Source: Mangifera indica
Lineage: Eukaryota; Streptophyta; Magnoliopsida; Sapindales; Anacardiaceae
Assembly (NCBI RefSeq): GCF_011075055.1
Contig: NC_058150.1
Span: 10,330,330 to 10,394,329 of the forward strand
DNA length: 64,000 nucleotides
Reading direction: 5' to 3'
In this document: one piece after another, positions 25,620 to 36,699 of the stretch
Layout of the letters: each line of letters starts with the position of its first letter
How positions within the stretch are numbered: the stretch's first letter is position 1
The notes under the pieces: generated by a model
Told to the model about the DNA's origin: nothing
Database searches by the model: none
Seen by the model: the letters and a program-made list of their open reading frames with translations, nothing else
Program-made: the position numbers and the translations under genes

Positions 25620-25790
25620 ATAGATTTTGAGGACGGCGATTTCTATAGCGGTGAGGCAATGGATGACAACTACGACCATTACAACTCTAAGAAAGCTACT
25701 TACGTTGACGGATACGACAATGAGGATGATGCTGACGATGATTATGAGTTCATTGAGGAGGCCGATAAGGAATACGATAGTTCTCAGCAG
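25620..25790 (+). pseudogene. ARIADNE-like exon 1 (acidic N-terminus), start codon lost
   Basis: It reads DFEDGDFYSGEAMDD, then a Tyr/Asp-rich stretch and EDDADDDYEFIEEA, ending SSQQ at a GT splice donor (CAG|GTTTTA). This is the typical acidic first exon of ARI7/ARI8-like proteins. The codon where ATG is expected, in a good plant context (GCC), is ATA at 25620-25622. An upstream in-frame ATG at 25527 would add an unrelated hydrophobic leader from the 5' flank and is not taken as the start. Confidence 0.82.
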
Positions 25791-25875
25791 GTTTTATTTG
25801 TTGAATTTTTTATTTAGTTTCAACTTCTTGTTTGTTTGTTTGTTGTGTTTCGTTGCTGATAATTTGAGAGCTTTA

Positions 25876-26550
25876 TGTAAGTTATTAATAATTATCTAAA
25901 AGCGGAAACAATTAAATATCAAACTATTATACTCATAATATAAGTCATTATTATTTGCATAAAGAAAAACAATTAGTTATGCCCATAATGTAAGCTATTC
26001 TTATATTTATAAAGAAACAATTATCATACCCATAAATCTTAAACTTCGTGTTTTTCACATTAAATGAAGATAGAAAAACATACCTTGATTTCATCATATT
26101 TTATAACGTGTCAATCATAAAAAGAATTCATGAAGAAATATAGAGGATATTGATTTCTCTTACTTGACCCCTGGACTTAATGATGGATAAAAACAACTTA
26201 ATGTTTTTCTATATATAAGTTGTTACTATTAGTGTGTTGTAATGTAAGTATTGTGAAAACTATGTACGTGTTAGGGGTAGAGAGAGGATCAACTCCTATT
26301 TATAGAATTAATGATGACTTTCCATCAAGTCACATATTTTCATTAGCAAAAAGTTGTTTTTTTTCATCATAAAGAATCACCTCTTTTTATTAGGAAGAAT
26401 CATATCTTTTTATCATAAAAGTCACATCTTTATATTAGTCGATAAAATTTCGGTATTGAAAATCTTATATTATTTTATTTTATCAAATAAATACTATTAT
26501 ACTCGATAAAATAAAATCTTAATATCATGTGAGCCATAAAAATTCTTACA
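25876..26550 (-). repeat. 3' LTR of the Copia remnant (reverse orientation)
   Basis: On the plus strand it starts TGTAAGTTATTAATAATTAT and ends AATTCTTACA. The first 258 bp recur at 29417-29674. Confidence 0.85.
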
Positions 26551-26984
26551 TTCTCCCACTTGGCTCATATGATATTACTTTCATAATTTAATAAGAAAAA
26601 CATAATATGCACAAAATTTTTTATACCAAAATTTTTCTTACATTAGCTATAACATTATATCATTATTAAGTTGAAATATTAATGCGAGTCATGGCGGTTG
26701 TATGTCATTATTTTTTGACACAATCCCTTCCATGTACCACAACACCAACTTTTAACTTAACATGATTTTTAATAAAGATGATCATAATGGTCCAACTTTA
26801 ATATCTTTATTATAAGACTATTCCTGTCAACATTATTCTATAACAATTATGTATACAAATAGAAAACAAGAAATATCAGAAACACATAAGTGAGCTCAGA
26901 ATGTCAAATACATGAACTTAATATAAATATAATATAATATCATTACTAGAGTCCAATAATTCCCATCCTTTCCACATGTTCATT

Positions 26985-27575
26985 AAATATTTTGGGAAAT
27001 AATCCTTATGTTAAAGATTTCACAATCATAAGATTAGTGCTAATGTATTCAATTTGACATTCTTTGTTTATGAAATTCTTCTTTAACAACAAAGTAGTTT
27101 ATTTTCATAAGCTTAGCACTTTAGAATACATGTCATATTTAAAGAAGAGAACTACGACAAAGTTAATTTTCAGCGGCCTGACTATACTGTCGACAATCCC
27201 AAGTCCTGAAATAAATTTTCGTAGCCACAATCCATAAATAGTGGGAGGCAACAATTATAGATGTTTTGGGTATAGCAACTCTCATTATAACTTCTTGAAT
27301 GCTAACATTATGTTTTCTTTTACTCCCACTGTCATCATTTTCAATGAACCTAGTATTTTTAGGTTCAATAATTCTTTTATCAACACACCCAACTTAGATT
27401 GAATCTGAATATCCAATCACTTCAAGATGATTAAACCTTTTATAAGTGAGCATATAATCTTTAGTTCCTTACTAGTATCTTAGAACTTTCTTTACAACTT
27501 TCGCATGAGCAAAACTTGGATTACTTTTATACCTATCAAGCAAAACTAAAGGCTAGACTGATATAAATTTGAGCA
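26985..27575 (-). pseudogene. Copia RNase H C-terminal region, degenerate
   Basis: Read on the minus strand with stops ignored, the order is DRYKSNPSFAHAKVVKKVLR, KDYMLTYKRFNHLEVIGYSD, then lower down KEEFHKQRM and FNEHVER. These match the region after the RT of Copia pol: the KVLRYLQGTKDYML-type motif, RNase H core and the LTKGLPPKLF..H..RMG-type end. Many stops are present and a block between the two parts is missing. Confidence 0.68.
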
Positions 27576-28339
27576 TAAAACTCATATATATATATATATA
27601 TATGCTAAGTTCCTTATCTCAAGAACATGCTTATGCATACATGAACCATCATATTTCATGATGATTAAAGTATTTATTAATGTACCAACATGTGACTTTT
27701 CAGCAATTTGAGAATGCTCTTAAATTAGATGACTTAAATTATTTGCAACTATCATTTGCATAAACACTAAACTTAACTTGTTCGAATCTTTTCCAAACTA
27801 TATATAAAGTTTTTTCATCATCACTATTTTATCAATAATAGCAACAACTTTCTTAATTTAGAATGCCAAATCAAAAATTCAGAATACGTAAGTGAATCTA
27901 GATTTGTTCACTCTAATAAGATAAATTCAATCAATTAAATAAATGAACAAATGAAGCTTGCAAATAAAGTGACATGATATAGATACTAGAAATAAATACT
28001 CATACATTAATTTATCACATAAATTCAGATTCAAATATAACATAAAATACATCAAAGTTCACCTTTGGGTGATACCAAGATATACAAATAAAAACAATAA
28101 TTGATAACCACATATGCACTAATTAAATCAATTTGCTATCTTTGGATATACAAAATAAATCTAATAGAACATACTAATTACCACAATCATGTTTGTTAAT
28201 TATGAGAACAAATAATTAACTTTTGGGTTAATTCTGAAATGTCTCATAATGCAAACTTCAATTTACCCTTAAACAAACATTATTGCACAATTCTAATGCC
28301 ATCTTTATATATAAAAGTTTGTGGGAAATTAAAATAATG

Positions 28340-28720
28340 ACAATAAATTATAATTTAAAATTTATTTACATTAAGATTTAGCCACTTTGGTGACTAATAA
28401 ATAATTCATAATAAAAATTTTAAACTATAATAAATTACAACTCACTAGAAATATTTACAATTTGAAATTTATTTTCATTAAAATTTGGTCACTTTGGTGA
28501 CTAACAAATTATCTATAATATAAAATTCAAATTATAATAATTTTCAAATCATTACAAATATTTATAATTTAAAATTTATTTACATTAAGATTTGACCACT
28601 TTGGTGGGTAACAAATAATCCATTATATAAATTTTAAATAAACATAAATGATTATAATTGAAATTTATTTACATTAAGATTTAGTCACTTTGGTGACTAA
28701 CAAATTATCCAAAATATAAA
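28340..28720. repeat. tandem repeat of about 107 bp, four copies, in the Copia leader
   Basis: A block reading (T/C)CACTTTGGTGACTAA preceded by TTTATTTACATTAAGATTT recurs at about 28382, 28489, 28596 and 28685. Copies are diverged. It lies in what would be the untranslated leader of the minus-strand Copia element. Confidence 0.82.
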
Positions 28721-29194
28721 TTTCAAATTATAATTAAATTTCCAATAAGTTTTTTTTTTTTATATATTTCCCACCGTTAATATTTTATATGTCACTGTTA
28801 GATTAAAAAAAAACATTTATACATATAAAATCTATAATGAAATTAACTTTAAGAACCAATAACAATAACTATTGGAAAATTAAACAACATGCAACATTTC
28901 TCATCCATTTTCTTTAATACAATAATTTAAGTATGTAATTATTCCCTTAGTGTTGTGCATATGAATGAGAAAATAATTTTATGGCCTTTGTGGACATGAC
29001 TCAAAAATTGTCTTTGTCATGCATATGTTGTTTACATCTACCTTTAAATCTAAATGTACTCATTTTTCTTATCATGTTTAACAAATATATACATTAATGC
29101 ATAATTTTCACAAAAAAATTCAAACTCATGTATTTGTGAAATGTGACATACATTATATATTCTTAAGAAAAGAAAAGATGACGAATATGTCACA

Positions 29195-29315
29195 TTTATC
29201 AATGCAATACCAAAACTCATTCATTGCATTTATACACAAATCAATACCTAATATGTCACATTTCACAATGCAATACCAAAACTCATTCATTGCATTTATA
29301 CACAAATCAATACCT
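29195..29315. repeat. tandem duplication of about 63 bp
   Basis: The segment from AATATGTCACATTTATCAAT to ACACAAATCAATACC is present twice in direct succession (29190-29250 and 29250-29315) with only a few changes. It lies near the primer site of the Copia remnant. Confidence 0.85.
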
Positions 29316-29674
29316 TGACTTTTAATTCAATCAAACAAATTAAATTTAAACTATACATTAAATCAACAATCCTTAATGGAAAAACATGAGTTTATAAACC
29401 ATGCTCTGATACCACATGTAAGTTATTAATAATTATCTAAAAGCGGAAACAATTAAATATCAAACTATTATACTCATAATATAAGTCATTATTATTTGCA
29501 TAAAGAAAAACAATTAGTTATGCCCATAATGTAAGCTATTCTTATATTTATAAAGAAACAATTATCACACCCATAAATCTTAAACTTCGTGTTTTTCACA
29601 TTAAATGAAGATAGAAAAACATACCTTGATTTCATTATATTTTATAACGTGTCAATCATAAAGAGAATTCATGA

Positions 29675-31640
29675 CATGTTTGATGAGTTACATGGTGCTT
29701 ATGTCTTCTCCAAAATTGATCTAAGGAGTGGCTACCATCAAATAAGGATGAAAGAAGGAGATGAATGGAAGACAACCTTCAAGACTAAGGGAGACTTATA
29801 TGAATGGTTGGTTATGCCCTTTGGCCTTTCAAATGCTCCAAGCACTTTCATGAGGCTTATGAATGAGGTACTCAAACCTTACATTGGTGCATTTGTTGTT
29901 GTTTATTTTGATGACATATTAGTATATAGCAAAACTCTTGATGATCATGTCTTACATTTGAGAAGTGTTTTTGATGTGTTGATGAAAAATAAGTTATATG
30001 CAAAAGAAGAGAAGCGTGAATTCTTTGTAGACCAAGTTGTGTTCCTTGGATATGTAATTTCTAAGGATGGCATTCAAGTAGATCAATCCAAGGTAGATGC
30101 CATTAAAACTTGGCCCCAACCAAAGACTCTCACTGAAGTTAGGAGCTTTCACGGCCTTGCTTCTTTTTATAAGCGTTTTGTGCCTAATTTTAGCACTCTC
30201 ATGGCTCCCATCACTGAATGTATGAAGAAAAATGGGTTTGAATGGTCCACGACAGCCTCCAAAGCATTTGAAGAGGTTAAAAGGAAGTTATGTGAAGCTC
30301 TCATACTTGCTCTACTTGATTTTGATAAGGTATTTGAAGTGGAATGTGATGCAAGTGGAGTTGGCATTGGGGCAGTCCTAACTCAAGCCAAAAGGCCCAT
30401 TGCTTACTTTAGTGAGAAGCTCAATGAGTCCAAGAGAAGATACTCCACCTATGACAAAGAATTTTATGCAATTGTTAGAGCCCTTGATCATTGGAGTCAT
30501 TACCTAAGGCCTAAACAATTTGTGCTTCATTCCGATCACCAAGCCTTGAAGTTTCTTAGTAGCCAACATAAGATAAGTTTAAGGCATGCTAAATGGGTGG
30601 AATTCCTTCAGTCTTTCTCCTTTGTTTCAACATATAAACAAGGTTCTTCCAATGTAGTTGCCGATACTCTTTCAAGAAGGCATTACTTGTTATCCATTCT
30701 TAATGCAAGAGTTCTAGGTTTCCAACTTATGAGACAATATTACAATGAAGATGATAAGCTTTGGGAGATCATGAAAAAGTGTTCTAGAGGGGCATATGAA
30801 GACTATTTTGTCCATGATGGTTTTCTTTTCAAATGAGCTAAATTATGCATCTTTAAGAGCTCTTTTAGGGAACTTCTCATTAGAGAGACATATGGTGGTG
30901 GATTAGCAGGTCATTTTGGCATAAATAAGACCTTAGACATGCTTAAAGAGCATTTCTATTGGCCTAAGATGGTGAGTGACGTCCAAGCCATTATTGCAAG
31001 GTATGGCACATGTCAAAGGTCTAAGTATCATTTCAAACCTGGTCTTTACATGCTTTTACCTATTCTGGAGCAGCCATGGGAATTGTGGCTCTTCCAAGAA
31101 CTCAAAGGGGAAAGGATGCTATAATGGTGGTAGTAGATAGATTCTCTAAAATGGCCTACTTTATCCCTTATTCCAAGACTAAAGATGCTAGCAAGGTGGT
31201 TGAATTGTTCTTCAAGAAAGTGGTGAAGCTACATGGAATTCCAAGAACCATAGTTTCGGATCGAGACACCAAGTTCTTGAGCCACTTTTAAAGGACATTA
31301 TAAAGCAAAATGGGAACCAAGCTCATGTTTAGCACCTTTTATCACCCTCAAACTGATGGTCAAACTGAAGTAACTAATAGGACTTTAGGAACAATCTTGA
31401 GGACTTGAGGGCAAGTTCTTCCCAACCCATGAGGGATGATGTATTTTCGGCTACCTCTCCAACCCTAGCTTCCAAGTCTCTATCAAATCTCCATTTGGCT
31501 CAAGCCACCATTGAGAATGAAGAATTAGCTCCATGCAAGCCCAACAATTCATTGTTTTTTCTACCTTGGCCCAATTTTACTTTTGGGTGCAATCTCATTA
31601 CTTGCATCCAAGGCCTTAATGAAATAGAAACTTAAATGAG
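29675..31640 (+). pseudogene. Ty3/gypsy RT-RNase H-integrase fragment of a third family
   Basis: The long open frame (29589-30836) fuses a few codons of the broken Copia LTR to a gypsy pol that starts inside the [39 protein letters not shown] and [12 protein letters not shown] (catalytic Asp pair near 29910). RNase H follows with [14 protein letters not shown] and SDHQALKFL. After a stop at 30836 the integrase is broken: FYWPKMVSDV, a frame change, [15 protein letters not shown], a stop at 31289, then [12 protein letters not shown]. This family differs from A and B. No gag, protease or clear LTRs were seen. Confidence 0.88.
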
Positions 31641-32515
31641 TCCAAGAAGCCAACTACAAGCCTACTTGAAGCCCAAGTAGATGAGGCAGCCCTTCAACAC
31701 TTAAATGGAGCCCAAGATGCCATGAAGCCCATTTACTTGGATTGCAACTAAAAGAGAAACAAGTAACTTTAGTTGGTGGATATAGTTCCACCTTTTAGGG
31801 AAAAGTTGTTCCCTTTTGTTGTTTTTTTCAATTAATATGGTATGGCTTTAGTATTGAATGAATGGTTAAGCTTAAATGAAGGGAAAAGCTTCCATGTCAA
31901 ATTAATGCCCAATTTTTGCCACCACTTGCTCTTGTATATGAAAGTGGATTTTCACTTGTAAAGGCCTAGACTTCTTTGATAATGAAATATTCAAGTAAAG
32001 CTTTGTAGCTTTTCTTTAGTTGTTTTTTCCTTTATCCAATTCATCTTGGAGGAAGAATTGGTGGTGGAAGACCCCAAGGTTGGTGGAAATTTCCTTTATG
32101 CCTCGGTTAACTTTCATGTTACCCTTGAAATCCAAAGTGTGAATGTGTGTTGTATGCCCGGATACTGTTCACAGTGTGTGATTTTGCCATTTTCAGATTT
32201 TGTCATCAAACTTTAAAACAAGTTTTGAATGCCTTGTTGGTTGAGTTGTGATTACTATAATATACCATTAGAAAGCTCTTTGAATACCCTTTCCAATGAT
32301 CTATACTTTGTATGTTTTGGAGGTCATTTGATTAGTTAAATTGGAAGACAAAGTGCTGTTGTGCCATATGAACATTAATTCCAGATTTGAGTTTGTGAAT
32401 TGTTACATTGCCTTGATGGATATGCACCATCTTCATTTCTCCAAATAAGTGTTAGCAAGTGAAAGTGGATGAGATTTTGCTTATTGACTTACAATTTTCA
32501 CATCTTTGCTTGCAG
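31641..32515. other. tail of the gypsy fragment and ARIADNE intron, no gene
   Basis: 31641-32160 reads like the non-coding 3' region of a gypsy element (repeated CCCAAG/GCCC-rich then TTGTT-rich sequence) without an LTR partner in the window. 32160-32515 leads to the acceptor of the ARIADNE exon at 32516. The exact boundary between them is not visible. Confidence 0.45.
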
Positions 32516-32605
32516 TATGATGAGACTGAGAAGAGAAGAGGGATGGCAAATAATTCTCTGGAGAAATACACTTGTTATTACGAACGATGGGCAAACAATC
32601 AATCA
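32516..32605 (+). pseudogene. ARIADNE-like exon upstream of the gypsy insertion
   Basis: After a TTGCAG acceptor it reads [20 protein letters not shown] and [10 protein letters not shown], ending at a GTAAGC donor. This is the start of the Ariadne domain. The reading frame is open. The next exon is 10.9 kb away because a family-A retrotransposon has inserted in the intron at 32653. Confidence 0.9.
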
Positions 32606-32652
32606 GTAAGCAAATTTCTTAGTAAGTTTGTATGTGATAAGAGTTGATTCTC

Positions 32653-34515
32653 TATAACATCCGAATTCAGGTGTGTCAGTAAACTCCACTTCCAAAATTA
32701 CCCCTAGAATTGATTTTATAACTTGTTGTCTAAAGAAATTACAAAAGAATTATAGAAAACTACTAAATGAGCAATAATTTTTAAAGGGGGTAAAATGGTC
32801 ATTTTATAAAGATTCAAGGGACAAAGTGGGAATTAAAATTCAATGGCACACTTGAAATTATATGGTGGTGCTAAGGGTTTTTGGTAATTGGCTAAAGATA
32901 AAATAGTCATTTATAGAAAAGATTAAGGGCAAAATGGTCCAAAAGGCTTATAAAACATATACCCTATTCATTCTCTTCTTCATTTTAGCCGAGACCCTCC
33001 ACCATTTTTGCTAAAACTTTCCTTCAACCAAAATTCACCAAAAAGCCTAGCTAAACCACCTAATTTCCAAAGCCTCCAGCTATAAAAAGTGTAGATCTGT
33101 CAATTCTGGTCAGTTCTAAGGTAAAAAATTTAATTTTTAAGATATGTCAAATTTAGAGTTTTGATGAATGATTATATTTTTGGTTGATTAAGGTTGCCAA
33201 GAAGAAGAAAGGAAGGTGAATAAGCTTAAATCACCTATTTGGCAAAGAAAAGGTAAGAATTTCATACTTTACATACTTGAAGTAAATTTGAGCTACGTTA
33301 TTTAAATAACCTTTACTTATATAAATATGTAAGGTATTAGAATTAAGGTTATTTATGAATAAAAGGATAAAGAAATTCATTAGGATTCATGATGTAATTT
33401 TTTGCCATAAGGGCAAAAATGTTATTTTATGTGATATAGGTTAATTTTGCTTAATTATGTGCTTGATATGTGTAATAACCCTTATATTAAGTTTATATTA
33501 TATAGTTTGAAATTAATTTGATGCATGTGATATAATCAAATGCTTGAGAAAATTATATGATGTTTGATAAGAAGTGAAAAGAATAAGGAAGAATAATGAA
33601 TGGGCATATTTCATATTATGGTTATACATGCATACATGATGAATCATAGCATATGCATGATTTCAGAAAAAATAAAGAAAGAGGAAAAGCATTTTCTAAG
33701 TTATGCATGTTTTCAGAAAATGGAAAACAAATGTTTTTGGTTTTATAATGACTCATATGATACAGGAAAGCAGAAAACATACTTAAAATCCTTACACATG
33801 AGTTGTACTGTGTGGACAGTAAAGAAAAATATCAGTTATACTATATGGACAGCAAAGAAAAATATCAGCTGTACTGTGTGGACAACAAAGAAATATAATC
33901 AGCTGTACTGTGTAGACAACAAAGAAAAATATTAGCTATACTGTGTAGACAACAAAGAAAAAACAAAATAAAATATACGTGTAAGAGAGAATTCTACTTT
34001 GTATGGTGACTACAAGTATTGTCATATGTAGTCTAAACCGATCAATAAAAAAAAAAGAATTAGCAAATAATTTATGAAAGTCATTTGCATCAGAATCATG
34101 CATGCAAGCCTATGTGGCTGATAAAGAGTTGAGAAAGATGTATGATCAGAAAATAGAAAAGTCATGACACTCGTACATGCATAAATCATAACGAGTGAAT
34201 CATATATGTATAGTAAGGAAATGAATAAATGGGTGAAAGAAAAGAATTATGATATGTGTTTCATGCGTGTTTTGTGTCAATTATTTTGTTGTAAATAGCT
34301 CAGACACGCTAAGTATGGAAGAGATTAGTACTGGTATGAAATACTTTGAGTATTGAGTATGATTTTCTTACTGAGCCATAGTCGCTCACTCTGTTTAATT
34401 TAATATTTTACAGGTAAAGAGATGCAGCAAATGTTCCCCGGGAGCACTAGTGAGACATGAGGTTGAGGGAGAAAGGCATCATAATCTTGTTGATTTATAT
34501 GTTTTGATGTATATG

Positions 34516-34599
<84 letters not shown>

Positions 34600-34674
34600 T
34601 ACTTGATGTAGATATTGGTGGATATGTATATATTTTGTTTCTTATATGTATATATGTGATTGTGTATAGCTATA

Positions 34675-34719
<45 letters not shown>

Positions 34720-34941
34720 GTAGTTATGAAAATTGGTTGTAAAGTTTATGTGGGTAATAATTTTTATGATGGGTATTATTATGTACTTATTTTATTAATT
34801 GTGATTAAGTTGATAAAAATCCAGTCGGTTGGTAGGACTGGTTTATATGAATTGCTAATTGGGAGTGTTACAGGACATAATTAAAAAAGAGAAATATAAG
34901 AAACAAAATGTATACATATCCACCAATATCTACATCAAGTA

Positions 34942-34997
<56 letters not shown>

Positions 34998-35248
34998 TAG
35001 TTATGAAAATTGGTTGTAAAGTTTATGTGGGTAATAATTTTTATGATGGGTATTATTATGTACTTATTTTATTAATTGTGATTAAGTTGATAAAAATCCA
35101 GTCGGTTGGTAGGACTGGTTTATATGAATTGCTAATTGGGAGTGTTACAGGACATAATTAAAAAAGAGAAAATATTCCTCGGGCCCTCTAAAATAGGGGA
35201 ACTCTTGCCGTTTTTCTGTAACACACCCAATGGTTAGGAGAGGTTACA
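32653..35248 (+). repeat. 5' LTR of family A copy 3, with internal inverted duplication
   Basis: At 2596 bp it is longer than its partner (2314 bp). The extra length is a second copy of the 3' part of the LTR (34996-35167 repeats 34720-34890) joined through an inverted copy of 34597-34650 at about 34892-34945. Five tandem-repeat units lie at 33805-33960. Confidence 0.92.
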
Positions 35249-35252
35249 TTTT

Positions 35253-35264
35253 TGGTATCAGAGC
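35253..35264 (+). promoter_or_regulatory. primer-binding site of family A copy 3
   Basis: TGGTATCAGAGC four bases after the LTR end, complementary to initiator methionine tRNA. Confidence 0.88.
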
Positions 35265-35471
35265 GCGATTTGGGCGCTTAATGGTGGATATAATAGAATA
35301 TGTAGGAATATAATATATAATACAATATATCTATAGTTTTGCATTCTAATATTGCACAGGTGCCCCTCATGTCTCACAAATTAGCTCCTGAGAATCGACT
35401 ACAGTAAGTTGTTTTCTTTACCTATATTCAAATAATAGAATATTATGCAATTACACTTATGCAGTTATTAG

Positions 35472-36640
35472 ATGAGGAGTACCACAAGACGAGGATGAGG
35501 ACGGGGTCGTGGAAGGGGTATTCAGAGAGAGACGGGAGAACCGTCTAACCCTAACCCGTCAGGTGGTTTAGGATTTGGGTTAGCAGAAATTAGAGATATA
35601 GTCCGTCAAGTGTTGACTGAGAGTCAAGATAGACCCACACCTGAAAATATAACCAGAGATGCCATCCGAGATGAGATTAGAAGTGAGATTCGTGAGGAGG
35701 TCATGAAGAAATTTGAAATGAAATGAGGAATGAAGGGAGATGAGAAGTTGGAGCTTAAAGGCGACTTGAGCCCATTTATTCCTTACCTAGTCAGCATACC
35801 CCTCATGAATTTAAAGGTACTAAAGATCCTTTGGTGGCTGATGAATGGATCAAACAGGTGGAAAGTACCATGGATTTGTTTCCTATGACTGATAGAGAAA
35901 AAGTTTGGTATGCTAGTTTCTTGATGAGATGAGAGTCCCGCGTATGGTGGGACCTAGTTAAAGAAACCAGAAATGTGGATCTGATGACCTGACAGGGCTT
36001 CAGAAGGGCATCTGAGGCCCAATACAGAACAACTGATGTGGTAGCAGTCAAAGTTCAAGAGTTTATTTCTTTGCAATAGGGGGAAGGTTCAGTAAAGGAT
36101 TATTCTACCCGTTTTGATGTCTTATCTAGTTTTGCTTCAGGTATGGTGAGTACACCTAGTCTCTGGTTGGACAGATTTCTTCAGGGCTTTAGACCAGAGA
36201 TAGCCTTGCATGTGCTAGCTAGACCACAATCTCCTCAAACTTATGAAGAGGCATTGGAGAGAGCATTGAGGTTGGAGGTATATGTTAATAAGCTACCCAG
36301 GAATGCACCTTCTATGTCAACACCTCTATCACTGACAGCACCTCAAACAGTGATGCCAAGTCGGTCAGCTTTACCTACTTCATTAACTGTTTCAGCACCT
36401 GTTACAACATCAGGGGGTAGTTCAATTGCCTCCAGTTTCAGAAACAATAGAGGAAAAAGAAAATTCTAGTTAAAAGCAAATAGAAAGGCTGGAAAAGTGA
36501 CAAGAAGCTTAGAAAAGAAAATATTCCCCAGTGTCATATTTGTGGGAGACGTCATAACGGGGAATGTTGGTACCAACGAAACAAGTGATTTTTTATAGAT
36601 GCCGACAGCCAGGGCATATAGCAAAATATTGCCAGAGTAC
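35472..36640 (+). pseudogene. gypsy gag (family A copy 3)
   Basis: The ATG at 35472 opens a basic MRSTTRRG leader, interrupted by a stop at about 35495. The core then needs two frame changes. Stops include 35990-35992 (a Trp codon in the family) and 36077-36079 (CAG to TAG; copy 1 has CAG). From 36143 the frame is open to 36466. The zinc knuckle near 36590-36635 reads FYRCRQPGHIAKYC: its first Cys has become Phe, so it would not bind zinc normally. Copy 1 keeps the Cys. Confidence 0.87.
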
Positions 36641-36699
36641 CGAAGTGCCAGTTCAAATACAACCACAACAAAGCCTAATTTCGCCAGTGCAACCAGGGA

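Larger units (their letters stand above)
25876..29674 (-). mobile_element. Copia-type LTR element remnant, minus strand, in ARIADNE intron 1
   Basis: A complete LTR (25876-26550) and a truncated copy of its first 258 bp (29417-29674) flank a decayed interior. Next to the left LTR is TTCTCCCACTTG, the reverse complement of a purine tract. Next to the right LTR is GCTCTGATACCA (29403-29414), the reverse complement of the usual primer site. So the element runs on the minus strand. The interior contains a degenerate Copia RNase H end and a tandem-repeat leader but no gag or integrase that I can read. The two LTR parts are nearly identical, suggesting a fairly recent insertion. Confidence 0.82.

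Noticed and set aside
35253..35264. TGGTATCAGAGC read as part of a tRNA gene
   Set aside because: It sits immediately after LTR ends each time and is a primer-binding site. No cloverleaf is present.
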